Positions 32,824 through 42,338 are shown, numbered from the stretch's first letter. The stretch is 64,000 nt of DNA from Peteryoungia desertarenae (GCF_005860795.2 NZ_CP058350.1:1-64000); one strand, 5' to 3'. Made by a program: numbers and translations. Notes: generated by a model not told the origin, from the letters alone.

Positions 32824-33701
32824 CTGATCGGGGCCAGCCAATCCTGACCTACACACCCTATGCCGGCCCGACGCGTCCCTTCACCATCGGCCTCTCGGCC
32901 CTTGATCCAGCACGCTGGATTGAGCCGGATGCTGACCTTGGTCGTTACCTCGACGAGAAACACCATCTCAGAACCGAGCGCCTGAACGACATCTTCCGAG
33001 CAACCGAAGACAGCCTGCCCGCCCAGCGGGAATGCCTGAGGCTGCTCGCTGATTACCTGGAGACAGGTCATCCCGCCATTTACCGACGTGCAGGACATGT
33101 AATTCATTCAGGTCGGCATTCGGTTGATCTGACAGATGACACTATGCCGCCGCTCATGCGGGCCGGTCTTCTGGTGCAGGATGATCTGGTGATCATGCAG
33201 AAGTGCAAGAGTGGCTGGCATATTTCCGCCGCCCATCTCTCCTTCCCTTCCTCCTGGGTGCTCGCCGAAAAATTCGATAGACCGATGGAGGAAGTCCACG
33301 AACATGTGCCGGGCTTTCAGGCCGGGACACGCAACGCTACGATGATCAACCGGATCTTCGACAATCTGGCACCAGATCTCCCGGCCGAGCGCTTCAACTG
33401 GTCAATCAATTGGCAGGAAAAGCTGTTCCATCCCGAGACAGGCCGAAATGACACTGCCAAACCAGACGAGGCCGTTATTCGCGTGGAGCGACAGACACTG
33501 ACGAAACTCCCAGAAACGGGCGCGATCGTCTTTACAATCCGCATCTATCTTGATCCGGTTAGAATTTTCGAAAATCATCCGGACGGGAAGAGGTTGGCAG
33601 AAGCGCTGGCCGAACAGTTATCGGCGCTTACGGCGGAACAAGCCCACTACAAGGGGCTTAACGTGATGCGGCAGCGGTTACTTGAGAAACTCTGCCGTTA
33701 A
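32820..33701 (+). CDS. DUF3445 protein, haem-dependent oxidative N-demethylase-like
   Basis: A 293-residue protein of DUF3445. The strongest match is 'GWHISAAHLSFPSSWVLAEKFDRPMEEVHEHVPGF' (given in part), followed by 'MINRIFDNLAPDLPAERFNWSINWQEKLF' and 'ERQTLTKLPETGAIVFTIRIYLDPV'. Characterised members bind haem and remove methyl groups from amines such as dimethylamine, with the first enzyme subunit alone having this domain. No partner flavoprotein is nearby, so the activity is uncertain. It starts with GTG 32820, inside the stop of hicB. Confidence 0.8.
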   Translation: MTDRGQPILTYTPYAGPTRPFTIGLSALDPARWIEPDADLGRYLDEKHHLRTERLNDIFRATEDSLPAQRECLRLLADYLETGHPAIYRRAGHVIHSGRHSVDLTDDTMPPLMRAGLLVQDDLVIMQKCKSGWHISAAHLSFPSSWVLAEKFDRPMEEVHEHVPGFQAGTRNATMINRIFDNLAPDLPAERFNWSINWQEKLFHPETGRNDTAKPDEAVIRVERQTLTKLPETGAIVFTIRIYLDPVRIFENHPDGKRLAEALAEQLSALTAEQAHYKGLNVMRQRLLEKLCR

Positions 33702-33869
33702 AACGGATGAAAATCCTTTCTGATCGCCGCATTGCAGACACCGGCGCCTCTTTATTGTGTCAGTCTTTTGTGATCTAGAGCCGTCAATATCGGCAATTCC
33801 GGTGCGCAATCGGCAGAGGCGAGACCAGCTTTACACCCCCTTGCCGGGGTGAACGTCCAGGAGAAACAC

Positions 33870-35312
33870 ATGAGCGAGACTTCCTATCCGGTTTATGCCG
33901 AGATCACCGGTCCGATCGTTATGATCGGCTTCGGTTCAATCGGTCGCGGAACCCTTCCGCTGATCGAGCGGCACTTCAAGTTCGACAAGAGCCGGATGGT
34001 CGTCATCGACCCGCGCGATGACGACAAGGCCATTCTGGACAAGCACGGCGTCAAATTCATCCAGGCCCATGTGACCAAGGACAATTACAAGGAACTGCTG
34101 AAGCCGCTTCTGACCGAAGGCGACGGTCAGGGTTTCTGCGTCAACCTGTCGGTCGACACCGGTTCGCTCGACCTGATGAAGCTCTGCCGCAAGCTCGACG
34201 TGCTTTACATCGATACCGTGGTTGAGCCTTGGCTCGGCTTCTATTTCGACAAGAACATGAAGAACTCCGAGCGCACCAACTATGCGCTGCGCGAGACGGT
34301 TCGTCAGGAAAAGAAGAAGAACCCCGGCGGCGCGACCGCCATCTCGACCTGCGGCGCCAATCCGGGAATGGTGTCCTGGTTCGTCAAACAGGCTCTGCTC
34401 AATGTCGCGAATGATCTCGGCATCAAGTTTGAAGAGCCCGCACAGACCGACCGCGAAGGTTGGGCCAAGCTGATGAAGAAGGTCGGCGTCAAGGGCATCC
34501 ACATTGCCGAACGCGACACCCAGCGCACCAAGAACCCGAAGCCGCTCAATGTCTTCTGGAACACCTGGTCGGTCGAAGGCTTCATTTCAGAGGGCCTTCA
34601 GCCCTCCGAACTCGGCTGGGGCACCCATGAAAACTGGATGCCGAAGAACGCCAAGAAGCATAAGAAGGGCTGCAAGGCAGCGATCTATCTGGAACAGCCC
34701 GGTGCCAATACGCGCGTGCGCACCTGGTGCCCGACACCCGGCCCGCAATACGGCTTCCTCGTCACCCATAACGAGTCGATCTCGATTGCTGACTATTTCA
34801 CGGTCGAAAAGGACGGCGAAGTCGTCTACCGCCCGACCTGCCACTATGCCTACCATCCCTGCAATGATGCCGTACTTTCGCTGCACGAAATGTTTGGCAA
34901 TGGCGGCAAGCCGCAACCGGTCCTGCATGTTCTTGATGAGAACGAACTGGTTGATGGCATCGATGAACTGGGCGTTCTCCTCTATGGCCACGACAAGAAT
35001 GCCTATTGGTATGGCTCGCGCCTCTCACTCGAGGAAACCCGCCGGATCGCCCCCTACCAGAATGCCACCGGCCTTCAGGTAACCTCGGCGGTACTCGCCG
35101 GCATGGTCTGGGCCGTGGAAAACCCCAAGGCCGGCATCGTTGAGGCTGACGAGATCGACTACAAGCGCTGCCTTGAAGTGCAGACGCCCTATCTCGGCCC
35201 GGTTGAAGGTCACTATACGGACTGGACACCGCTCGACGGTCGCCCCGGCCTTTTCCCGGAAGAGCTGGATGAGAAGGATCCTTGGCAGTTCAAGAACATT
35301 CTCGTTCGTTAA
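33870..35312 (+). CDS. hss: Homospermidine synthase
   Basis: A 480-residue NAD-dependent enzyme that makes sym-homospermidine from putrescine. The NAD site is 'VMIGFGSIGRGTLPLIERHF'; 'ISTCGANPGMVSWFVKQAL' and 'VYRPTCHYAYHPCNDAV' are strongly conserved in bacterial Hss. AGGAG lies 6 bases before ATG 33870. Homospermidine is the main long polyamine in many Rhizobiales, supporting the group assignment. The length matches. A clean terminator follows. Confidence 0.92.
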   Translation: MSETSYPVYAEITGPIVMIGFGSIGRGTLPLIERHFKFDKSRMVVIDPRDDDKAILDKHGVKFIQAHVTKDNYKELLKPLLTEGDGQGFCVNLSVDTGSLDLMKLCRKLDVLYIDTVVEPWLGFYFDKNMKNSERTNYALRETVRQEKKKNPGGATAISTCGANPGMVSWFVKQALLNVANDLGIKFEEPAQTDREGWAKLMKKVGVKGIHIAERDTQRTKNPKPLNVFWNTWSVEGFISEGLQPSELGWGTHENWMPKNAKKHKKGCKAAIYLEQPGANTRVRTWCPTPGPQYGFLVTHNESISIADYFTVEKDGEVVYRPTCHYAYHPCNDAVLSLHEMFGNGGKPQPVLHVLDENELVDGIDELGVLLYGHDKNAYWYGSRLSLEETRRIAPYQNATGLQVTSAVLAGMVWAVENPKAGIVEADEIDYKRCLEVQTPYLGPVEGHYTDWTPLDGRPGLFPEELDEKDPWQFKNILVR

Positions 35313-35333
35313 GCGTTGGATAGCGGGTGCTGG

Positions 35334-35362
35334 AAACCCACCGTGTTCGCGGTGGGTTTTTC
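35334..35362 (+). terminator. Rho-independent terminator after hss
   Basis: AAACCCACCG and CGGTGGGTTT form a 10-bp stem with a 6-base loop, followed by further T. It clearly ends the homospermidine synthase transcript. Confidence 0.92.
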
Positions 35363-35506
35363 TTGACCGTCGTGCAACGAGAGCATGGGAAAACGCGGAG
35401 GGATCAGACCGTCGGCCTTGCTTTGGACATGGCTTCACGGCATGGTTCCAGTGATTAAGTACGGGCAGACGCACGATCCTTGCGCATAGGCTTTGGGAGA
35501 GCGAGA

Positions 35507-35869
35507 ATGAAGATAAAGACCGTCCTGGCAGTGACACTTGGCGCAGTTGCGTTGACATCCTGCTATTCGAGCAGCCCGCGTCCGCTACCCGTGATCGAGC
35601 AGAGGCCGACAGTTGACGGCACCTGGGCAGATCCGAACGGCATCGTCTCGACCTTCCAGGCTGGCACATTCACCACTCGCACAACTGATACCAATCAAAT
35701 TCTGGCATCGGGCTCTTACATGATGGTGTCTGATAGGCTTGTTGAAATCAATATGACTTCTCTGGTGCGCAACACCCAGCAGAAGGTCAATTGCGCTCTC
35801 GTGACGCCAAGCCAGCTGAACTGTACCTCTGATTCCGGTGCTCAGTTCTCGCTTGCGCGCCGCGCCTGA
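35507..35869 (+). CDS. omp10: Outer-membrane lipoprotein Omp10
   Basis: A 120-residue lipoprotein. The signal peptide ends in the lipobox 'LTSC' (Cys about residue 18), and the mature part reads 'VDGTWADPNGIVSTFQAGTFTTRTTDTNQ' (in part), 'MMVSDRLVEINMTSLVRNTQQKVNCALVTPSQLNCTSDSG'. This matches Brucella Omp10. Two cysteines in 'VNCAL...LNCTS' can form a disulfide. The ATG at 35507 follows GGGAGA. It resides in the outer membrane; its role in rhizobia is not settled. It is followed by a terminator. Confidence 0.85.
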   Translation: MKIKTVLAVTLGAVALTSCYSSSPRPLPVIEQRPTVDGTWADPNGIVSTFQAGTFTTRTTDTNQILASGSYMMVSDRLVEINMTSLVRNTQQKVNCALVTPSQLNCTSDSGAQFSLARRA

Positions 35870-35893
35870 TCATCAATCATTCCCTTGAACTGA

Positions 35894-35926
35894 AAAACGG
35901 TCGCCTGTCGGGCGGCCGTTTTGTTT
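35894..35926 (+). terminator. Rho-independent terminator after omp10
   Basis: AAAACGGTCGCC and GGCGGCCGTTTT form a 12-bp stem (one G-U pair) with a short loop, then GTTTT. Confidence 0.85.
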
Positions 35927-36074
35927 TGCGCCGCACAACAACTCCGGGATCACGACGTTTTTTCCTTGCGGAAGCCTCTTCTTGATGAAAACATCGGTGG
36001 CCTTACGAAGGGACGAAAAAACTGACATGTCGAGCCGGTAGAGCGTCGAGGTCGGAAAAACTGGAGAAGATTTG

Positions 36075-37946
36075 ATGTTCAGACAATTGAGAATTGGCCT
36101 GTTGAGCGCATCGGTGCTCGCCATTTCCGCCGGCGGGGCATTCGCCGATTTCGAGCTCAATATCCTGCATATCAACGATCTGCACTCGCGCATCGAGCCG
36201 ATCAACCGCTTCGACTCGACCTGCTCAGCGGAAGACATCGCAGAGGCGAAGTGCTTTGGCGGCATTGCGCGGGTTAAGTCAGCGATCGACGCCCGCCGCG
36301 CCGAACTGGCGGGGAAGAACGTCCTGACATTAGATGCTGGCGACCAGTTCCAGGGCTCGCTGTTCTACACCACCTATAAGAGCGGCCCGATTGCGGAGTT
36401 CATGAATGGCATCGGTTTTGACGCCATGGCCGTCGGCAACCACGAATTCGACGATGGTCCAGAGGAACTCGCGAAGTTCATCGACGCGCTCCAGTTCCCC
36501 ATGATCTCCGGAAACACGCTGGCCGGCCTCAACACGCCGATAGCCGATAAGATCCAGCCCTATATCATCAAGGAATTTGGGACGGAGAAGGTCGCTGTCG
36601 TCTCGGTTCTTGCAACCGACACAGATGAAACGTCATCGCCAGGCGACAGCGTTCTCTTCGTGGACGAAATTACCTATCTGAAAGAAGCCGTAGCCGATCT
36701 GGAATCGCAGGGCGTAAACAAGATCGTGCTCCTGTCCCATGTGGGCTTGCCAAGAGACCAGGAAATCGCCGCAGCGGTGAACGGCATTGATGTGATTGTA
36801 GGCGGCCATAGCCACACGCTCTTGTCGAACACTGCCGAGGGTGCTGCAGGTCCTTACCCGCTCATGGTCAAGAACCCGGCCGGTCAGGACGTTCCGATTG
36901 TTCAGGCCTACGCCTATTCCAAATATCTTGGCGATCTGACCGTCACTTTCGATGATGCAGGTGTGGTAACCGCAGCAACGGGTGACACCAGGCTTCTTGA
37001 CGCCTCGGTGACACCGGATGCAGCGTTTGAAACACGGGTTGCGGAGCTGGCAGGTCCGATCGAAGAGCTGAAGCAGAAGGAAATCGGTGAAACGACAGCA
37101 GCAATCGAAGGCTCGCGTGACGTTTGCCGTGCCACCGAATGCGCCATGGGCAACCTGGTTGCCGACGCCATGGTCGACCGCCTGAAGGATCAGGGCATCA
37201 CGATTGCCATCCAGAACGGCGGGGGCCTGCGTGCTTCGATCGACGCGGGAACCGTGACCATGGGCGAAGTCCTGACGGTTCTGCCCTTCCAGAACACGCT
37301 CGCCTCCTTCCAGATCAAGGGCTCCGACATCGTAACCGCTCTTGAGAATGGCGTGAGCCAGGTGGAAGAAGGTGCAGGCAGATTCACACAGGTGTCCGGC
37401 CTCAAATACAGCTTCGACAAGTCGAAACCGGCTGGCAGCCGCATTGTCTCGGTGGAGGTCAAGGAAGGCGACAGCTTCGTGCCGCTCGATCCTGAGAAGC
37501 TCTATGGTGTAGCCACCAACAACTATATGCGCGGCGGTGGTGATGGGTTCGACATCTTCGAAACGGCCGGCATGAATGCCTATGACTTCGGCCCTGGGCT
37601 GGAGACAGTTGTGGCTGATTACATCACCAAGAACAGCCCCTACACGCCTTACACCGACGGCCGCATCACGGAGGTTGCATCTGCGGCACCTGCGCAAGCT
37701 GCCCCTGCCGAGACCGCTCCAGCCGCGGAAGCAGCACCGGCGGCGGCAGCCACAGAAGCCGCAGCGCCCGCCGCAGAGCCTGCCGCCGCAACCACCTATG
37801 TCGTTGTCGCTGGTGACAATCTTTGGAAGATCGCTGCCGCGACCTATGGTGATGGCAACATGTGGAGAAAGATCGCCGAAGCCAATGGCCTTTCCCGCCC
37901 CAGCATGCTTGAAGTGGGCATGGAACTGACCCTGCCAGCAAACTGA
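36075..37946 (+). CDS. Secreted 5'-nucleotidase with C-terminal LysM domain
   Basis: A 623-residue exported enzyme. The signal peptide covers residues 1-25. The metallophosphatase domain has 'LHINDLHSR', 'DAGDQFQGS', 'VGNHEFDDG' and 'VGGHSHTLL' (two-metal centre ligands). The C-terminal nucleotidase domain reads 'IAIQNGGGLRASI' and 'NNYMRGGGDGF', substrate-binding residues. A 45-residue Ala/Pro/Glu linker (about 536-580) leads to a LysM domain ('YVVVAGDNLWKIAAATYGDG', about 578-623). LysM should hold the enzyme on peptidoglycan in the periplasm. It hydrolyses nucleotides for uptake. ATG 36075 follows GGAGAAGA. The LysM addition is not found in most 5'-nucleotidases. Confidence 0.9.
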   Translation: MFRQLRIGLLSASVLAISAGGAFADFELNILHINDLHSRIEPINRFDSTCSAEDIAEAKCFGGIARVKSAIDARRAELAGKNVLTLDAGDQFQGSLFYTTYKSGPIAEFMNGIGFDAMAVGNHEFDDGPEELAKFIDALQFPMISGNTLAGLNTPIADKIQPYIIKEFGTEKVAVVSVLATDTDETSSPGDSVLFVDEITYLKEAVADLESQGVNKIVLLSHVGLPRDQEIAAAVNGIDVIVGGHSHTLLSNTAEGAAGPYPLMVKNPAGQDVPIVQAYAYSKYLGDLTVTFDDAGVVTAATGDTRLLDASVTPDAAFETRVAELAGPIEELKQKEIGETTAAIEGSRDVCRATECAMGNLVADAMVDRLKDQGITIAIQNGGGLRASIDAGTVTMGEVLTVLPFQNTLASFQIKGSDIVTALENGVSQVEEGAGRFTQVSGLKYSFDKSKPAGSRIVSVEVKEGDSFVPLDPEKLYGVATNNYMRGGGDGFDIFETAGMNAYDFGPGLETVVADYITKNSPYTPYTDGRITEVASAAPAQAAPAETAPAAEAAPAAAATEAAAPAAEPAAATTYVVVAGDNLWKIAAATYGDGNMWRKIAEANGLSRPSMLEVGMELTLPAN

Positions 37947-37976
37947 CACCTTCGGGACTGTTTGCCGCAGATACTG

Positions 37977-38012
37977 AGCCGGTCCGGACTTTTACGGGCC
38001 GGCTTTTCCTTT
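37977..38012 (+). terminator. Rho-independent terminator after the 5'-nucleotidase
   Basis: AGCCGGTCC and GGGCCGGCT pair (one G-U) with a loop of about ten bases, followed by a T-rich tail. It separates the gene from hemH. Confidence 0.75.
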
Positions 38013-38077
38013 TATCAGATGATCTTAGACATAGTCCGCGACGTATTGGCTGAATACAGAACCTGCAGGATGACACA

Positions 38078-39112
38078 ATGACCGAAATGCCCGCCCACTG
38101 GCCGTCTGACCATCCGAAAGTCAATTTTGGAAAGGTCGGCGTTCTTCTTGTTAATCTCGGAACGCCCGACGGCACAGACTATAAATCGATGCGTCGCTAT
38201 CTGGAGGAATTCCTGACGGACCGGCGCGTCATCGAATGGTCGCGTCTCCTCTGGTATCCCATCCTTTACGGTATTGTCTTGAACAAGCGACCGCAGAAGG
38301 TCGGCAAGGCCTATGAGGAGATCTGGAACAAGGAACTCGATGAAAGCTATCTTCGGACCTACACCCGAAGTCAGGCAGAGAAGATGGCGGAAAGTTTCAA
38401 AGACATTCCCCATGTTCATGTCGACTGGGCGATGCGCTACGGTCAGCCGGCCATCCAGAAGAAGATGGAAGAGATGCAGAAGGCCGGATGCGAGAAGATC
38501 CTCGTTTTCCCGCTCTATCCGCAATATGCAGCCGCAACAACGGCAACCGTGAATGACGAGGCCTTCAAGGCGCTTCTCAAGATGCGCTGGCAGCCGGCGT
38601 TGAGAACCGTTCCCCGCTATCACGACGACCCCGTCTATATCGACGCCCTCGCCTGCTCCATCGAGAAGCACCTTGCGACACTCGATTGGGAACCAGAGCT
38701 CGTGATCACCTCCTATCACGGCATCCCGAAGTCTTACTTCATGAAGGGCGATCCCTATCACTGCCAATGCTACAAGACCTCACGCCTCCTGCGCGATCGT
38801 CTCGGCTGGGAGAAGGATCGTCTGATGGTGACCTTCCAGTCGCGCTTTGGTCCTGAAGAATGGCTGCAGCCCTATACGGACAAGACCGTGGAGAAACTCG
38901 CCAAGGAAGGCACAAAGCGACTTGCCATTATCAACCCCGGCTTTGTTTCGGACTGCCTTGAGACGCTTGAAGAAATCGCGGGCGAAGCCGGCGAGGAATT
39001 CCTCCACAATGGCGGCGAGAAGTTCACCCATATTCCCTGTCTGAACGATAGCGATGACGGCATGCGCGTTCTTGAACACCTCGTCCGTCAGGAGCTTCAG
39101 GGCTGGATCTGA
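38078..39112 (+). CDS. hemH: Ferrochelatase
   Basis: A 344-residue enzyme that inserts ferrous iron into protoporphyrin IX, the last step of haem synthesis. 'GVLLVNLGTPDG' opens it, 'YGQPAI' follows, 'ITSYHGIPKSYFMKGDPYHCQC' holds the catalytic histidine near residue 210, and 'FQSRFGPEEWLQPYT' and 'INPGFVSDCLETLEEI' complete the site with the metal-binding Glu. The length is typical for alphaproteobacteria and there is no C-terminal anchor. The ATG at 38078 has AGGATGAC upstream. A long hairpin follows the stop. Confidence 0.96.
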   Translation: MTEMPAHWPSDHPKVNFGKVGVLLVNLGTPDGTDYKSMRRYLEEFLTDRRVIEWSRLLWYPILYGIVLNKRPQKVGKAYEEIWNKELDESYLRTYTRSQAEKMAESFKDIPHVHVDWAMRYGQPAIQKKMEEMQKAGCEKILVFPLYPQYAAATTATVNDEAFKALLKMRWQPALRTVPRYHDDPVYIDALACSIEKHLATLDWEPELVITSYHGIPKSYFMKGDPYHCQCYKTSRLLRDRLGWEKDRLMVTFQSRFGPEEWLQPYTDKTVEKLAKEGTKRLAIINPGFVSDCLETLEEIAGEAGEEFLHNGGEKFTHIPCLNDSDDGMRVLEHLVRQELQGWI

Positions 39113-39122
39113 CCCGAATGTT

Positions 39123-39151
39123 GTCTGGCGGATGCAAAAGATCCGCCAGAC
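39123..39151 (+). terminator. Strong hairpin after hemH
   Basis: GTCTGGCGGAT and ATCCGCCAGAC make a perfect 11-bp stem with a 7-base loop, 10 bases after the hemH stop. There is no T run, so it may act with Rho or protect the mRNA end. Confidence 0.5.
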
Positions 39152-39162
39152 TGATGATCCGA

Positions 39163-39345
39163 TCAGAAGCCTCGCCTATTTCCCCAAAGCAAGACATGCA
39201 GCTGCGGCAAGACTGTTGCAGCAAACCAGCGATCGGCAATCACCCGATCAACCAGCCAATGCATCCGCTCCATAATGCCGTTCAGGTCGATAGCTGCATC
39301 CTCGGCACCGGGCGCCGGCGGCGTATGGTTTCCAGGTTGGCAAAT
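39163..39345 (-). pseudogene. Remnant of 7-carboxy-7-deazaguanine synthase (queE) C-terminus
   Basis: On the minus strand the frame ending at 39163 reads '[20 protein letters not shown]', '[19 protein letters not shown]' and '[14 protein letters not shown]'. This matches, from memory, the last 60 residues of alphaproteobacterial QueE (radical SAM enzyme of queuosine synthesis). Upstream the similarity ends after a shift: a neighbouring frame offers 'LAKRYG', which could be the preceding stretch. The radical SAM cysteines and the rest of the enzyme are absent. I infer a degraded fragment. The surrounding 39113-39668 has no other gene; it also holds a small hairpin at 39458-39478 and an AT-rich promoter. 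Confidence 0.5.
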
Positions 39346-39613
39346 CATCGTCCATACCTTTTCGCAAGCCATTGACACAGCCTTCTGCAGCCCAAGCCAT
39401 TCCCAAGCAAACCAATCATGCACTCAACCATAGACAGCAGTGTTTGAGCACCCAAAGAACCCCATGTTTTAAGGGGTTTTCTGGCCCGTCACCTCGACGA
39501 TTGCGACACTGGCGAGAGGCATTGGAGTTGAGTTTTACAACCTGATTCCCAATGCAAGAGGCTTCATAACCCATTGATAAAAGTAGATAATTATACTCAA
39601 ACGGCTGCTTAAA

Positions 39614-39628
39614 TTAACATCCTTTTAA
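39614..39628 (+). promoter_or_regulatory. CtrA box upstream of the chemoreceptor pair
   Basis: TTAA-CATCCTT-TTAA matches the CtrA consensus exactly, 41 bases before the periplasmic sensor gene start. The region around it is very AT-rich. CtrA controls motility and chemotaxis genes in several alphaproteobacteria. Confidence 0.6.
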
Positions 39629-39668
39629 ATAAGGAGACCTAGACTTGGCACTATCCAAGGAGAGAAAC

Positions 39669-40280
39669 ATGTTCGCACTGAAGCATCTCACCATCGCAAG
39701 CGTCCTTTTGGTTTCGACGTCTGGGGCATTCGCAGAGACGCCCCAGCCAGACGTGAACAAGTTGATCACTCAGCCAGTCATCGTCGAGATGCGCAAATGG
39801 ATCGACACGGAAATTGTCCGTCTGTCCATCAAGGCTCAGAACGACCGCCTGTCGAGACTGTCGCAAGACAAGATCGACGCACTTGATCAGCAGTGGCGCG
39901 CCGAGCGCGAAAACACGGACAAGCCGCTGATCGCTGCAACCCTGTCCAATCCGCTCTCCACTTATCTCGCACGCATGCAGGGCCGCTCGCTTGGTCTTTA
40001 CGCCGAGATTTTCATCATGGACCAGAACGGTCTGAATGTCGGCCAAAGCTCGATCACCAGCGATTTCTGGCAGGGCGACGAAGCCAAGTTCCAGAAGACC
40101 TATGCTGTCGGTCCGGACGCCGTGTTCGTGGACGAAGCGGAATGGGACGACGAAGCCAAGATCTGGCGTGCGCAAGTGAATTTCACGATCGCCGATCCGG
40201 TGACGAAGAACGGTATTGGCGCAGTCACCGTCGAAGTAAATCTCACGGAACTCGAACGTCGTGCAGTGACCGGTTCATGA
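39669..40280 (+). CDS. Periplasmic sensor-like protein paired with a chemoreceptor
   Basis: A 203-residue protein with a signal peptide (residues 1-22, 'IASVLLVSTSGAFA') and a single domain without membrane anchor. The first part is helical ('VIVEMRKWIDTEIVRLSIKAQNDRL'), then a PDC/Cache-like sheet: 'GLYAEIFIMDQNGLNVGQSSITSDFWQGDEAKFQ' (in part) and 'AQVNFTIADPVTKNGIGAVTVEVNL'. These strands resemble extracellular sensor domains usually fused to chemoreceptors or kinases. AAGGAG precedes ATG 39669. It sits 73 bases upstream of a chemoreceptor gene that has only a short four-helix-type outer domain, so it may be a detached ligand sensor. Its ligand is unknown. Confidence 0.75.
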   Translation: MFALKHLTIASVLLVSTSGAFAETPQPDVNKLITQPVIVEMRKWIDTEIVRLSIKAQNDRLSRLSQDKIDALDQQWRAERENTDKPLIAATLSNPLSTYLARMQGRSLGLYAEIFIMDQNGLNVGQSSITSDFWQGDEAKFQKTYAVGPDAVFVDEAEWDDEAKIWRAQVNFTIADPVTKNGIGAVTVEVNLTELERRAVTGS

Positions 40281-40353
40281 CGAACCGAGAGCATTCCTTG
40301 GCCAAATAAAATCACCATCATTCTGGGCCTGAAAAGCCCGTCAGGACAATGCC

Positions 40354-42309
40354 ATGCTCAAGAATACCTCCGTTAACGTCAAGGGATTTGTCGCCTTCGG
40401 CATCCTCGCTGTCATAGCGATCGGCGCATCCGGATTCATTTACACGACATCATTGTCGGCCATAACACAGGTCGAACGGAAGGAAATCATCAACGAGCTG
40501 GTTATCAAGACGGCTGAGTTTTCGGACGATATGGTTCAAGCAAACCTGGCGCTGAAGAACTTTCTCCTGACCGGTGACCGCGATTTTGTTGCCACGCACG
40601 AGCAGCTTAGAGCCGAAATGGTGAAGGACATCCCGGTTCTGGAAAAGCTCTTCTCCGACCAGGCACCTGAGGAAACTCCACTTTTTAAGGAAGCCATCGG
40701 CACCCTGAATACCTGGAAGTCGGATGTCGTTGACCGGCAGATCTCTCTGATGCGCGATCCCGCGACGGTCGAGCTAGCTCGCGCCATCGAACTAACCGGT
40801 CAAGGGACGCAACTGGTCGGCGATTTCAGTGCGAAACTGAATGAAATCACGAATGCCTTGAACGAGAAGGAGAGCAAAGCCGCAGCCAGTCAGCGCAATG
40901 CTCTGCATTCCGTCGAGCTGATCAGCCTCATGGCAGGTATCCTCGTTGCCCTTGCGGCCGCTCTCATGAGCTTCCTGAACTTCAGCCTCGTGTCACGACC
41001 GCTCGGACGCCTTGCGGAAGCGACCCAGCGCCTGGCGGACGGCGACCTGAACGTCACCATTGTCGAGGGCGGCAAGGACGAGATCGGTCGTATGGCAAAG
41101 TCCATGCATACATTCCGCGAAGCTGCCATCGCCAACAAGCGACTGGAGGCCGAAGCCGAGGAAAATCGCAAAACGGCCGAAGCAGATCGCATCGCTGATC
41201 AGCAGCGTGCCGAAGCCGATGCGGCAGAGCGACTGCGGATCGCAACATCCGGTCTTGCTCAAGGCCTCAAGCGCCTGTCGAGCGGCGACCTTTCCTTCCA
41301 GTTGGTCGAACCCTTCGCACCTGACTTCGAAGGCCTGCGTCACGACTTCAACAATTCCGTCAAGCAGTTGAACTCGACGATGACCGGCATTACCAACAGC
41401 GTCTCGACCATCGAGACCGGCACCCGCGAAATCGCCAACGGCACCGACAATCTGTCGAAGCGGACCGAACAACAGGCAGCCTCACTGGAAGAAACGGCGG
41501 CCGCCGTTGAGGAAATCACTGCCAACGTCCAGAATTCGACAAAGCGAACGGAAGAAGCCCGCGGCGTTGCCTCGAAGGCCAACTCGTCGGCAACCCAGTC
41601 TTCCGAAGTCGTGGCCAAGGCCGAACATGCCATGCGCAAGATCGAGGAAAGCTCCAAGCAGATCTCCAACATCATTGGCGTCATCGATGAGATCGCCTTC
41701 CAGACGAACCTTCTGGCGCTCAATGCCGGTGTTGAGGCAGCACGCGCCGGGGAGGCCGGCAAAGGCTTTGCGGTTGTCGCCCAGGAAGTGCGCGAACTGG
41801 CCCAACGTTCGGCCAATGCCGCCAAGGAGATCAAGGCGCTTATCCAGAATTCGAGCACAGAGGTTGCCGGCGGTGTGGATCTGGTCCGCCAGACGGGCGA
41901 GGCGCTGCGCACCATTGGTGGCCTGATCACCGACATGAATGCGCATATGGATGCCATCGCGATTTCCGCCCGCGAACAGTCCACGGGGCTGGCCGAAGTC
42001 AACCAGGCGGTCAATGCCATGGATCAGACCACCCAGCAGAACGCCGCGATGGTGGAAGAATCCAATGCAGCATCGGCAGCCCTGGCAAGCGAAGCGGCAA
42101 GACTGCGTGAATTGATCTCGCAGTTCACCATCGAAGGCGCCGCCACCAGTCAGGCGCACAGCCTGCGTGAGACCGCCCGACAGATGGCAGCCCCTGTTCG
42201 ACCTGAGGCAAGCCAGCCCCAAAGGGCACCAGCCGCGCGGACCGTGGCACCGGCACCGCGAAGCCATGGCAACGCTGCAGTTGCCCAGCAGAGCTGGGAA
42301 GAGTTCTAA
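40354..42309 (+). CDS. Methyl-accepting chemotaxis protein
   Basis: A 651-residue chemoreceptor. Helix 1 spans about 10-32 and helix 2 about 188-210, with a helical periplasmic domain between them. A HAMP domain follows (about 211-265), then a second HAMP-like stretch (about 300-355). The signalling hairpin reads '[36 protein letters not shown]' in part, the strongly conserved tip that binds CheA and CheW. The C-terminus ends 'SWEEF', similar to the NWETF pentapeptide that tethers CheR and CheB. It lies downstream of the sensor-like gene and is probably co-transcribed under the CtrA box. A terminator follows. No other che genes are in the window. Confidence 0.93.
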   Translation: MLKNTSVNVKGFVAFGILAVIAIGASGFIYTTSLSAITQVERKEIINELVIKTAEFSDDMVQANLALKNFLLTGDRDFVATHEQLRAEMVKDIPVLEKLFSDQAPEETPLFKEAIGTLNTWKSDVVDRQISLMRDPATVELARAIELTGQGTQLVGDFSAKLNEITNALNEKESKAAASQRNALHSVELISLMAGILVALAAALMSFLNFSLVSRPLGRLAEATQRLADGDLNVTIVEGGKDEIGRMAKSMHTFREAAIANKRLEAEAEENRKTAEADRIADQQRAEADAAERLRIATSGLAQGLKRLSSGDLSFQLVEPFAPDFEGLRHDFNNSVKQLNSTMTGITNSVSTIETGTREIANGTDNLSKRTEQQAASLEETAAAVEEITANVQNSTKRTEEARGVASKANSSATQSSEVVAKAEHAMRKIEESSKQISNIIGVIDEIAFQTNLLALNAGVEAARAGEAGKGFAVVAQEVRELAQRSANAAKEIKALIQNSSTEVAGGVDLVRQTGEALRTIGGLITDMNAHMDAIAISAREQSTGLAEVNQAVNAMDQTTQQNAAMVEESNAASAALASEAARLRELISQFTIEGAATSQAHSLRETARQMAAPVRPEASQPQRAPAARTVAPAPRSHGNAAVAQQSWEEF

Positions 42310-42338
42310 GCCGGAAGTTGGTCAGTCAATTGAAGAGA

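Noticed and set aside
36633..37949. 438-codon minus-strand frame opposite the 5'-nucleotidase.
   Set aside because: Antisense shadow of a gene with clear domains; Cys/Gly/Arg-rich composition.
39023..39275. Short plus-strand frames overlapping the end of hemH and beyond.
   Set aside because: They overlap hemH or the hairpin after it and have no ribosome site or protein-like composition.
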